Shown piece after piece: positions 54,966 through 62,664 of a stretch of DNA of 64,000 bases. Every line of letters starts with the position of its first letter. Position 1 is the stretch's first letter. Source of the DNA: an uncultured Chryseobacterium sp. (lineage in GTDB: Bacteria; Bacteroidota; Bacteroidia; Flavobacteriales; Weeksellaceae); contig CAJYLH010000036.1 in NCBI GenBank assembly GCA_913775525.1, positions 62,001 through 126,000 on the forward strand, in the 5' to 3' direction. The position numbers and the translations under genes are program-made. The notes under the pieces were generated by a model that was given only the letters and a program-made list of their open reading frames with translations, had not been told where the DNA came from and did no database searches.

Positions 54966-54998
54966 GTCTTGTCTTTTTTAATAAAATTGGGTTAATAA

Positions 54999-55340
54999 TT
55001 AAGCTCTAGCTGCTTTTGCTTTAGCTCTTCTTGTTACAGCGTACTCAACAGCATGCTTGTCCAGTTTTGTAGTCAGGTAACGGATTACTCTCTCGTCACG
55101 TTTGAATGCCAATTCAAGATCAGCAACAACGTTTCCTTCTCCTTTAAACTCGATCAATGTGTAGAATCCGTTCTTTTTCAGTTGGATTGGATACGCAAGT
55201 TTCTTAAGTCCCCAGTTTTCTCTGACAACGATTTCGCAGTTTCTTTCTTTTAAAAGATCTTCAAATTTTTTCACTGCTTCCTCCACCTGTGCGTCAGATA
55301 GAACGGGAGTTAAAATGAAAACAGTTTCGTAATTGTTCAT
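54999..55340 (-). CDS. rpsF: Ribosomal protein S6
   Basis: This 113-residue protein has the S6 opening [15 protein letters not shown] and the [20 protein letters not shown] strand pair. It pairs with S18 in the small subunit. The start at 55340 is preferred because the 12 extra residues up to 55376 overlap the -7 element. It is the first gene of the ribosomal operon. Confidence 0.96.
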   Translation of the reverse strand: MNNYETVFILTPVLSDAQVEEAVKKFEDLLKERNCEIVVRENWGLKKLAYPIQLKKNGFYTLIEFKGEGNVVADLELAFKRDERVIRYLTTKLDKHAVEYAVTRRAKAKAARA

Positions 55341-55373
55341 AATGTAAATAAATTTAGTAATTATTTCGAGGTG

Positions 55374-55404
55374 CAAAAATAGATAAAATATTTATGTTGT
55401 GCAA
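55374..55404 (-). promoter_or_regulatory. Promoter of the rpsF operon
   Basis: Minus strand TTG (55404-55402), 20 bases, TATTTTTG (55381-55374): a full consensus match, 33 bases before the ATG. Confidence 0.75.
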
Positions 55405-55468
55405 TAAGAATTCACAATTACTTCAAACAACATTATTGAGTAATACTATAACATCCTATAATGTACAG

Positions 55469-56824
55469 TCAGCTTTTAGTTTCTCTGAGCTCAGCCAGCA
55501 TCTGGGTCTTGATCATATCATACAGCGAGTGGCGTACAACCAGAAGTGATGCAATGGAAGAAATCATCCCGGCCAGCATCAGGTGAAAGATCAGGGAATG
55601 CCGGTCAGTCATTTCAAGCACAATAATGGCAGAGGTAAAAGGAGCCCTTGTAATTCCGGTCAGAAAAGCGACCATGCCGCCAAGCACCACCACATTGGTT
55701 TCGTGTGGGGTTAAATGAAGTGCCCCTGAAATCACAGAGCCTATGCTGGCTCCGGCCGTAAGGGCAGGAGCAAAGATACCGCCGGCTCCTCCCGATGTGA
55801 AGGACAGGGCAGGACCGAAAATTCTGAGTACGGGAATATACCATTCTTCATGTTTGTTTTCAGTGAACAGGATACGTTCCATGATTTCTTTTCCGGATCC
55901 CAGGATTTCCCGGCTGATGAATACGGCTACAGAAGCGATCACCAGGGCACAAACGATTAAAAAAAAGATCTGGGAGCGGTCTGATTTCAGGGTTTTCTTT
56001 TTCCAGGCATTGATTTTCATCATGCTTACCGAGAGCTGGCTGGCCAGGATACCGGCAATCCCCGCTACGAGGATGATAGGAAACATCACCATCAGGGAAA
56101 CATCATTTGTCTTGGGATACCCGAGATAAAGATAAGAGCCGGCAAGCGTCTGTGCAGTCAGTCCGGCAATAATAACAGCAGTGAAGAGCGCAGTTTTGAA
56201 GTAGTTGATGTGCGTTTTGGACAGCTCTTCCACAGCAAATACAATTCCGCCCAGCGGTGTATTGAATGCTGCCGCCAGACCTGCCGCCGCACCGGTCATG
56301 ATCATATTTTTTTTGGAGATCTTGGGCCACCATTCAGGCAGGTATTCATTGACTTTACGGAATACCGATCCGGCAATCTGAATGGTAGGTCCCTCACGTC
56401 CTACGGCACCGCCACCGATGACCAATACCACCGATGAAAGAATTTTAAAAACAATAATTTTAAAACTCAGAAGGTTCCGGATCTTTCTGTGTTCTTTAGG
56501 GTTTGCCAGTTCCACGGCAGCCATTACCTGAGGAATTCCGCTGCCTTTGGCATTAGGCGCAAACTCTTTGACCAGCCACCAGGACAGGACGAATCCTACG
56601 GGAGCCATAATAAAAATCATCCAGTCGTGCCAGTTCAGGATAAAATGCAAAAGGCTCTCTCCCCACGCAAACAGTTTCGCATACAGCACGGCTATAAAAC
56701 CGGTGATCACAGAACCAATCCAGAACGGAATAGCCTGAAGCAAATTATGTTTCAGCTGTTCATTCCGGATGTTGTCAAATGATCTCCTGATGCTTTCTCG
56801 GAGGCGGGTGAGGACTTTCAGCAT
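55469..56824 (-). CDS. ClC-family chloride channel or H+/Cl- antiporter
   Basis: This 451-residue integral membrane protein carries the three chloride-selectivity motifs: GSGIPQ near residue 95, GREGPTIQ near residue 145 and GGIFAP near residue 345. The Glu in GREGP is the gating glutamate of ClC antiporters. No CBS domains follow, as in E. coli ClcA. It probably exchanges chloride for protons at the inner membrane. It is a single gene. Confidence 0.94.
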   Translation of the reverse strand: MLKVLTRLRESIRRSFDNIRNEQLKHNLLQAIPFWIGSVITGFIAVLYAKLFAWGESLLHFILNWHDWMIFIMAPVGFVLSWWLVKEFAPNAKGSGIPQVMAAVELANPKEHRKIRNLLSFKIIVFKILSSVVLVIGGGAVGREGPTIQIAGSVFRKVNEYLPEWWPKISKKNMIMTGAAAGLAAAFNTPLGGIVFAVEELSKTHINYFKTALFTAVIIAGLTAQTLAGSYLYLGYPKTNDVSLMVMFPIILVAGIAGILASQLSVSMMKINAWKKKTLKSDRSQIFFLIVCALVIASVAVFISREILGSGKEIMERILFTENKHEEWYIPVLRIFGPALSFTSGGAGGIFAPALTAGASIGSVISGALHLTPHETNVVVLGGMVAFLTGITRAPFTSAIIVLEMTDRHSLIFHLMLAGMISSIASLLVVRHSLYDMIKTQMLAELRETKS

Positions 56825-56965
56825 TTTTTATTGTAGATGTAAAATGTATTGTTGATAAAGGTCTTGTTTTAATTTTTGCTAATTGAGCTATGTTCTGAAA
56901 TCAAGATTGATGCGGAAGGATGATTTGGTTAAAGATAAAATATTTTAACAATGAATCAAACAAAA

Positions 56966-56988
56966 AGCCTCCGGAAAATCCGAAGGCT
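56966..56988 (-). terminator. Terminator of the E2 gene
   Basis: AGCCT...AGGCT stem extended by CGGA/TCCG with one bulge, and TTTTTG on the minus strand. Confidence 0.65.
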
Positions 56989-57035
56989 GTTATTTATAAA
57001 CCGGTAACGATTACGCATTACCAATTACTCATTAC

Positions 57036-58352
57036 TTATATTTCTGTGTTCAGATCCCAGTTTTCAAGGTAATCATGAACATGCTTCAGCATCATTCCAC
57101 CTAAAGATCCATCAACAACCCTGTGGTCATACGAATGGGACATGAACATTAAATTTCTGATGGCAATAACATCTCCGTCTGCGGTTTCAAGAACAGCAGG
57201 CTTTTTAACGATAGCACCAATCGCCAGAATAGCCACCTGCGGCTGAGGGATGATCGGCGTTCCCATCAGGTTTCCGAAGCTTCCAACATTGGAAATCGTG
57301 TAAGTTGCTCCCTGCGTATCTTCAGGTCTCAGCTTTTTGTTTCTGGCTCTGTAAGCCAGGTCATTGATGGCCTTTGCCAGTCCTGAAAGTGACAGTTGGT
57401 CAGCATTTTTAATCACCGGAACAATAAGGTTTCCGTCCGGAAGGGCAGTCGCCATACCGATATTGATGTTTTTCTTCTTGATGATATTTTCCCCGTTGAT
57501 GGAAACGTTGATCATAGGGAAATCCTGAATGGCTTTCACAACAGCTCGTACGAAAATCGGCATGAAAGTCAGTTTTTCGCCTTCACGTTTTTCAAAAGGA
57601 GCTTTGTTCTTATTTCTCCATTTTACCACATTGGTCACATCCGTTTCAATAAATGAAGTTACGTGAGGAGCAATCTGCTTGGCCTTAACCATATTTTCAG
57701 CAATGATCTTTCTCATTCTGTCCATAGGAATGATTTCGTCACCCGCAGCTGCTGTTACCGTAGATGCAGGAGATGAAACTGCAGTCTGTTTTGTAGCAGG
57801 TGCGGCAGGTACAGCCTGTTGTGCGGCTGGCTCCGGCTGGCTTCCTCTGTTGGATACGTAAGCCAGGATATCTTCTTTGGTAATTCTTCCTTCCAGGCCG
57901 TTTCCTTTGATGGATTTCAGTTCAGACTCGGAAATATTTTCCTGTTGTGCGATGGATTTTACCAGCGGAGACAGGTAAAGGTCACCTGAAAATTGGGTAT
58001 TCTGACCAGAATTAGCCTGTAACGGCTGTTCGATCGTATTTAATGTTTCAGTATCAGGAGCAGCAGTGGTTTCTGCGGCAGGTTCTTCAGATGCAGAATT
58101 TCCGCCTTCTCCTTCAATTTCTAAAATAGCTATGGCTTCACCTACTTTGGCAACTTCATCTTTTTGTTTTAAGATTTTCACAATTTTCCCCGAAACCGGT
58201 GTCGGAACATCTGAATCTACCTTATCTGTTGCAATTTCCACTACAGAGTCATCTTCCTTTACGCTGTCACCTTCATTAAATAACCAGGTGATAATTGTCG
58301 CTTCCATAACACCTTCTCCCATGGAAGGAAGCAATAATTTGTATTCTGCCAT
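57036..58352 (-). CDS. 2-oxoacid dehydrogenase E2 (lipoyl acyltransferase, probably branched-chain type)
   Basis: This 438-residue protein has a lipoyl domain with the modified K44 (EIATDKVDSDV), a subunit-binding domain (LSPLVKSIAQQENISESEL) and a catalytic domain ending in SHSYDHRVVDGSLGG. The MGEGVMEATI opening and overall form fit the branched-chain 2-oxoacid or acetoin-type E2 of Bacteroidota rather than SucB. Its E1 and E3 are not nearby. A TATATTTG element lies at 58373-58380. Confidence 0.9.
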   Translation of the reverse strand: MAEYKLLLPSMGEGVMEATIITWLFNEGDSVKEDDSVVEIATDKVDSDVPTPVSGKIVKILKQKDEVAKVGEAIAILEIEGEGGNSASEEPAAETTAAPDTETLNTIEQPLQANSGQNTQFSGDLYLSPLVKSIAQQENISESELKSIKGNGLEGRITKEDILAYVSNRGSQPEPAAQQAVPAAPATKQTAVSSPASTVTAAAGDEIIPMDRMRKIIAENMVKAKQIAPHVTSFIETDVTNVVKWRNKNKAPFEKREGEKLTFMPIFVRAVVKAIQDFPMINVSINGENIIKKKNINIGMATALPDGNLIVPVIKNADQLSLSGLAKAINDLAYRARNKKLRPEDTQGATYTISNVGSFGNLMGTPIIPQPQVAILAIGAIVKKPAVLETADGDVIAIRNLMFMSHSYDHRVVDGSLGGMMLKHVHDYLENWDLNTEI

Positions 58353-58372
58353 TTTTAATTTTTAGATTTTGA

Positions 58373-58380
58373 CAAATATA
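58373..58380 (-). promoter_or_regulatory. -7 element of the E2 gene
   Basis: TATATTTG on the minus strand, 20 bases before the ATG; no clear -33 element. Confidence 0.45.
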
Positions 58381-58415
58381 TAAAAAAAAACGATTTTTTT
58401 ATGAAATATTTAATT

Positions 58416-59243
58416 TTAGGAAAACTCAATATAAATATTTTCTCCCACATTCAGTCCGAAAAGGGTCTTCGCTCCGTTCTTCCGGCTGCCCTTATAAATG
58501 GTGAGTTCCAGAAGCTGGCTGTCATTAAAGATTGCCGCAGATTGCCCGTGAAATTCAGTTTCCCGATCCCAGTCGGATACCACTTCAGTATGGCTGGAAA
58601 AGACTCTTGAAAGGCTCAGGTTACGGAATTTGATCGTGAAATTGTCATAATTTTTACTGATGGTTTCAAACATATCCTGATTGATATTGGAAATAATATT
58701 TCCGAAATTATCAATATATGTCACCTCGCCAATAATCATTTTTTCCGATTCATTGAACACCGGTTTCGGGAACATCAGCTGCTTGGCTGTATCTATTTTC
58801 CGTCCTATGACTTCAGGAAGGCCGCCATTGGCAAGATGTACCGCTGCGGGAACCAATATGTCCGTGGAAGTAAAGTTAACGATATCATCAAACCGGTTGT
58901 TCAGCGTAATTTCATAAATGCTTTCCGGCTTGATGTCAAAAAACACCAGGCTCAGCAGTCCGTTATCGGCAGCCAGGAAATAAGACCCGTCCGCTTTATA
59001 GAGGATGTTTTTTCTTGATTTATGGAAAAAGCTGTCTACAGATAGGATATGGATGGTTCCTTTCGGAAAATATTTATAGGCATTCCTGACAATATATGAC
59101 GTCTGGATCAGGTTAAATGCCTGAATGTCATGGCTGATGTCAACAATATTGACCTCCGGATGCAGGGAAAGGATTTTGCCTTTCATAGCCGAAACTCTGT
59201 AGTCTACATTTCCGAAATCTGATGTAAGCGTGATTATTGACAT
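58416..59243 (-). CDS. SAM hydrolase / hydroxide adenosyltransferase-like protein (DUF62)
   Basis: This 275-residue protein belongs to the SAM-dependent chlorinase/fluorinase fold: ITLTSDFGNVDYRVSAMKG at the start with the SAM-binding Asp, NIVDISHDIQAFN, and YIDNFGNIISNI in the C-terminal domain. Non-halogenating members split SAM into adenosine and methionine using water. A TAAATTTG element lies at 59268-59275. It is divergent from the phoH gene. Confidence 0.9.
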   Translation of the reverse strand: MSIITLTSDFGNVDYRVSAMKGKILSLHPEVNIVDISHDIQAFNLIQTSYIVRNAYKYFPKGTIHILSVDSFFHKSRKNILYKADGSYFLAADNGLLSLVFFDIKPESIYEITLNNRFDDIVNFTSTDILVPAAVHLANGGLPEVIGRKIDTAKQLMFPKPVFNESEKMIIGEVTYIDNFGNIISNINQDMFETISKNYDNFTIKFRNLSLSRVFSSHTEVVSDWDRETEFHGQSAAIFNDSQLLELTIYKGSRKNGAKTLFGLNVGENIYIEFS

Positions 59244-59267
59244 TGTACCTTATAGAAAGTCGTTATG

Positions 59268-59275
59268 CAAATTTA
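59268..59275 (-). promoter_or_regulatory. -7 element of the SAM hydrolase gene
   Basis: TAAATTTG on the minus strand, 24 bases before the ATG. Confidence 0.45.
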
Positions 59276-59371
59276 TTTAAAATTAAAGAAAGCTCTGAAG
59301 ATTGTGGATAAGAATTTGATATTAATTTAGAAAAAAACTTTAAATTTAAAATCTAATATAAAACTATTTGC

Positions 59372-60331
59372 ATGTTTGAATTGACGTATGATTTGGAAGA
59401 TATAGACGCAAAAATCTTCTATGGAGTTAATAACCAATATTTCAATGTAATTAAATCTACTTTTCCTACTCTGAAAATTACCGGCAGAGACCATTATATA
59501 TTTGCAATGGGCAATCAGGAGGCTCTGGATATATTCCGGCAGAAACTTGATGATATTGTAAAATTCATTTCCAAAAACAATTCTATCGAACTCAAAGACG
59601 TAGAGAACATTCTTAATATTAAGGATGAAAACGAGAAGCAGCTGGTATTCGACCAGGATATCATCGTAAAAGGGGTGAACGGCAAAATCATTAAGGCCAA
59701 AACCACCAACCTTAAAAAACTTGTTAAGGAAACAGAGAAGAAAGACATGGTTTTCGCCATAGGCCCCGCAGGTACAGGAAAAACCTATACCAGTGTGGCA
59801 CTGGCTGCAAGAGCTTTAAGAGATAAGGAAGTTAAGCGGATCATCCTGACAAGACCGGCTGTGGAAGCAGGAGAAAGCCTGGGATTCCTGCCCGGTGACC
59901 TGAAAGAAAAGCTGGATCCTTATTTACAGCCTTTATATGATGCCCTTCGCGATATGATTCCCCATGAGAAACTTGAAGGATTTATGGAGAAGAAAGTCAT
60001 TGAGGTTGCACCTCTGGCATTTATGAGAGGAAGGACGCTGGACGATGCCTTTGTTATTCTTGATGAAGCACAGAACACGACCCACTCGCAGATGAAAATG
60101 TTTCTGACAAGAATGGGGATGAATGCCAAGTTTATCATCACCGGTGATCCGAGCCAGGTAGATTTACCGCCGAAGCAGCAATCCGGACTGAAGGAGGCTA
60201 TGAGAATCCTTAAAGATGTGAAAGAAATTGGCTTTGTACACCTTACTGAAGAAGATGTGGTAAGACACCCGGTAGTGAGAAAGATCATACTGGCTTATAA
60301 TGATGAAGAAAAAAGAGTGAAAAAAGATTAA
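59372..60331 (+). CDS. PhoH-family ATPase
   Basis: This 319-residue protein has an N-terminal KH-like segment and a P-loop ATPase domain with Walker A GPAGTGKTYTS (near residues 131-141) and Walker B VILDEAQNTT. PhoH-like proteins are RNA-linked ATPases, often next to ybeY; ybeY is not here. The TRPAVEAGESLGFLPGD segment is family-typical. It is a single gene divergent from the SAM hydrolase gene. Confidence 0.95.
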   Translation: MFELTYDLEDIDAKIFYGVNNQYFNVIKSTFPTLKITGRDHYIFAMGNQEALDIFRQKLDDIVKFISKNNSIELKDVENILNIKDENEKQLVFDQDIIVKGVNGKIIKAKTTNLKKLVKETEKKDMVFAIGPAGTGKTYTSVALAARALRDKEVKRIILTRPAVEAGESLGFLPGDLKEKLDPYLQPLYDALRDMIPHEKLEGFMEKKVIEVAPLAFMRGRTLDDAFVILDEAQNTTHSQMKMFLTRMGMNAKFIITGDPSQVDLPPKQQSGLKEAMRILKDVKEIGFVHLTEEDVVRHPVVRKIILAYNDEEKRVKKD

Positions 60332-60366
60332 TTTATAATATTTTCATGATATATCGTGTTTTTTTA

Positions 60367-60374
60367 TATATTTG
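60367..60374 (+). promoter_or_regulatory. -7 element of the first outer-membrane-type gene
   Basis: TATATTTG, 32 bases before the ATG at 60407. Confidence 0.45.
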
Positions 60375-60406
60375 ACGCCGAATTAAACATATATTAAACT
60401 TTTAGC

Positions 60407-60979
60407 ATGAAAAAACTATTATTAGTTGGTGCTTTGGCAATTTCTGGAATTGTCATGTCACAGGAAAATTCTATCAAAGTAAATCCTGCTGCGCTTCTTG
60501 GCGGAACAGATCTGGTATCATTTGAACATAAATTCGGAGACCGTTTTTCCGGTGTTGTAGGTGCAGGTTACGGAGGATTCAAATTGGGAGGATACAAATA
60601 CAACAGCTACGGAGGAGGATTACAGGGAAGGTACTATTTCGATGAAGCCATGACCGGTTTTTACGGAGCAGTTGTCGCTGATTACCTGAACGGAAAAGTT
60701 GAAATTGATGAAAATGGATTCAACTTTAATTTTGGTGATACGCAGGCTTCCGGGGGTTCCAAGACAGAGATCAATTTCTCCGGATTCGGAGGAGGTTTAC
60801 GAGGAGGGTACCAATGGATATTTGATTCCGGCTTTACTTTGGATCTGAACGTAGGTGCTTCATACCGCGCCTATAATTACAAATGGAATAACAGCGCAGA
60901 AGAAGCTGTATACGAAGGAAACCTGAAAGGAAATGGTATTCTTCCTACAGGTTCTGTTGGACTGGGATACTCTTTCTGA
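60407..60979 (+). CDS. Small outer-membrane-type protein, glycine- and tyrosine-rich
   Basis: This 190-residue protein has a signal peptide (MKKLLLVGALAISGIVMSQ) and a Gly/Tyr-rich mature part with alternating strands (SGVVGAGYGGFKLGGYKYNS) ending in an aromatic residue (GLGYSF), as expected for an eight-stranded beta-barrel. No specific function can be assigned. It has its own -7 element and terminator. Confidence 0.75.
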   Translation: MKKLLLVGALAISGIVMSQENSIKVNPAALLGGTDLVSFEHKFGDRFSGVVGAGYGGFKLGGYKYNSYGGGLQGRYYFDEAMTGFYGAVVADYLNGKVEIDENGFNFNFGDTQASGGSKTEINFSGFGGGLRGGYQWIFDSGFTLDLNVGASYRAYNYKWNNSAEEAVYEGNLKGNGILPTGSVGLGYSF

Positions 60980-60997
60980 TTCCTGTTGGATCAATAT

Positions 60998-61027
60998 AAG
61001 GCATAACCTTTTGGTTGTGCCTTTTTT
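60998..61027 (+). terminator. Terminator after the first outer-membrane-type gene
   Basis: 11-bp stem with one G-T pair (AAGGCATAACC with GGTTGTGCCTT), TTTT loop and T run. Confidence 0.85.
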
Positions 61028-61061
61028 ATTGTCCCTGACTATTCTTTTCAAAATAATTTCT

Positions 61062-61069
61062 TATTTTTG
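61062..61069 (+). promoter_or_regulatory. -7 element of the second outer-membrane-type gene
   Basis: TATTTTTG, 24 bases before the ATG at 61094. Confidence 0.45.
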
Positions 61070-61093
61070 GATATCAAATTAAATTATTAGAAC

Positions 61094-61591
61094 ATGAAAA
61101 AGTTAGTATTACTAGGAGCATTTGCGCTGTTCGGAGGAGTGGCTCATGCACAGGAAGGTTTTAAACTGGGAGGTCATATCGGTATTCCGGTTTCAGATGC
61201 TGGAGATGTGTCTTCATTCACCTTAGGAATTGATGGTGCCTATATGTGGAACATCGTAAAAGGACTTGATCTGGGTGTCGCTACCGGATATTCCCACTTT
61301 TTCGGTAAAGACCGTTTCGATGATTTCGGATTTATTCCTGTAGCCGTTGCAGGGAAGTACAAGTTTTCAGGGGCACCTGTATTTGTAGGCTTGGACCTTG
61401 GCTACGGTATTTCCGTGAAAGACGGGGTAGACGGAGGTTTTTATGCACAGCCGAAGTTTGGGTACCAAATGTCTACCGGGGAGCTTTACCTGGGCTATCA
61501 GACCATCAGCAATAAACGTGATCTGGGGCCTGCAAGATACAGCTGGAATGTAGGTGCCGTGAATTTAGGGTACAATTTCTTCTTAAAGTAG
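61094..61591 (+). CDS. Small outer membrane beta-barrel protein
   Basis: This 165-residue protein has a signal peptide (MKKLVLLGAFALFGGVAHAQ) and a mature part of alternating strands (FKLGGHIGIPVSDAGDVSSF; GLDLGVATGYSHFFG) ending in NLGYNFFLK, with a terminal aromatic/basic end suited to barrel assembly. It resembles OmpW/OprF-like small barrels in outline only. It shares signal-peptide style and local position with the genes on both sides, suggesting an old family cluster. Confidence 0.75.
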   Translation: MKKLVLLGAFALFGGVAHAQEGFKLGGHIGIPVSDAGDVSSFTLGIDGAYMWNIVKGLDLGVATGYSHFFGKDRFDDFGFIPVAVAGKYKFSGAPVFVGLDLGYGISVKDGVDGGFYAQPKFGYQMSTGELYLGYQTISNKRDLGPARYSWNVGAVNLGYNFFLK

Positions 61592-61617
61592 AAGAATTAA
61601 AAAAACATCCATATTAC

Positions 61618-61645
61618 ACTCCAATTGAAAAATTGGAGTTTTTTT
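61618..61645 (+). terminator. Terminator after the second outer-membrane-type gene
   Basis: Perfect 9-bp stem (ACTCCAATT with AATTGGAGT), GAAA loop, T run. Confidence 0.88.
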
Positions 61646-61765
61646 ATGGGAATAAATGACAATACAAAAACAGAGAGCACAGGGTAGAATTAAATGTTGA
61701 AAAAGCTAATATTCATGGGTGATTTCAATCATGTTAACAAATTTTAATATTAGGGACGGCCACTC

Positions 61766-61773
61766 TAAATTTG
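61766..61773 (+). promoter_or_regulatory. -7 element of the third outer-membrane-type gene
   Basis: TAAATTTG, 27 bases before the ATG at 61801; it lies at the start of the longer possible ORF and so argues for the later start. Confidence 0.5.
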
Positions 61774-61800
61774 CCTCCTGAAAGTATTAAATTTTATACA

Positions 61801-62460
61801 ATGAAAAAAGTATTATTAGCAGGTGCAATCGCACTATTCGGTTTATCTAACGCTCAGATTTCTCAAGGTACAACTTATCTTTCAGGATCAGTTGGGTACT
61901 CTCAGGAAGAAAGAGAAAACGGAAACATTAAACAAGAAAATTTCAATGTATTGCCAACAGTAGGGTATTTCGTAGGAACAAATGTAGCGATTGGTGTTGG
62001 AATAGGATATCAGACTGAAAAAACAACGACAACTTCTACTACAGTATTCGCTAATACAACTGCTACTGCCAAGAATGAAGTAAAAAGACCTGCTTTTGTA
62101 GCAAGCCCTTTTGTAAGAAAGTACTGGACTTTAGGTGATAAATTATACATCTTCGGACAACTGGCTGTACCAATGGAATTCGGGAAAACCGAAACTGAAA
62201 ACAGCACTACACTTACCAATACCAACGGTACTACCGGGACCAGCTTAACTTCTACTGAAGCTAAATACACTAAAATTGGTGTAACGGTAAAACCAGGTCT
62301 GGATTATTTCCTTAACAAAAACTGGTCAATCGAAGCTACGATCGGTGAATTCGGTTACAGCAATACAAAACCAAAAGACGGTGAATCGATCAACAATTAT
62401 AACTTCGGTTTAAAATTGTCTTCTGTTACCTTCGGTGTTAAATATGTATTCGCAAAATAA
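61801..62460 (+). CDS. Outer membrane beta-barrel protein
   Basis: This 219-residue protein has a signal peptide (MKKVLLAGAIALFGLSNAQ) and a mature beta-barrel pattern (GTTYLSGSVGYSQEE; VGYFVGTNVAIGVGIGYQ), ending in FGVKYVFAK. Thr/Ser/Asn-rich loops (TTTTSTTVFANTTATAK; TLTNTNGTTGTSLTST) separate the strands. The start at 61801 is chosen because the signal peptide begins there and the -7 element overlaps the longer form. Codon choice looks highly biased, suggesting strong expression. Confidence 0.78.
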   Translation: MKKVLLAGAIALFGLSNAQISQGTTYLSGSVGYSQEERENGNIKQENFNVLPTVGYFVGTNVAIGVGIGYQTEKTTTTSTTVFANTTATAKNEVKRPAFVASPFVRKYWTLGDKLYIFGQLAVPMEFGKTETENSTTLTNTNGTTGTSLTSTEAKYTKIGVTVKPGLDYFLNKNWSIEATIGEFGYSNTKPKDGESINNYNFGLKLSSVTFGVKYVFAK

Positions 62461-62483
62461 TAAACGAACATATATCTGTAAGG

Positions 62484-62511
62484 GTCCCGGGTTTTCCCGG
62501 GGCTTTTTTTT
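62484..62511 (+). terminator. Terminator after the third outer-membrane-type gene
   Basis: 8-bp GC-rich stem (GTCCCGGG with CCCGGGGC, one G-T pair), TTTT loop and eight T. Confidence 0.88.
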
Positions 62512-62604
62512 GGATTCAGCTGTAACGGATAGGATTTTAGTAAGTCGGAAAAGCTGGTGATTAATGAAGAGCAGTCCTGCAAAGTATAGATATCAAGTGA
62601 TAGC

Positions 62605-62638
62605 ACAAAAACAAATCCGGTTCAGATGAACCGGATTT
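62605..62638 (-). terminator. Terminator of ffh
   Basis: Perfect 11-bp stem (AAATCCGGTTC with GAACCGGATTT, 62613-62638), AGAT loop, T-rich tract on the minus strand. Confidence 0.82.
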
Positions 62639-62664
62639 GATATTTTTATACAAAGTCTTAGTCA

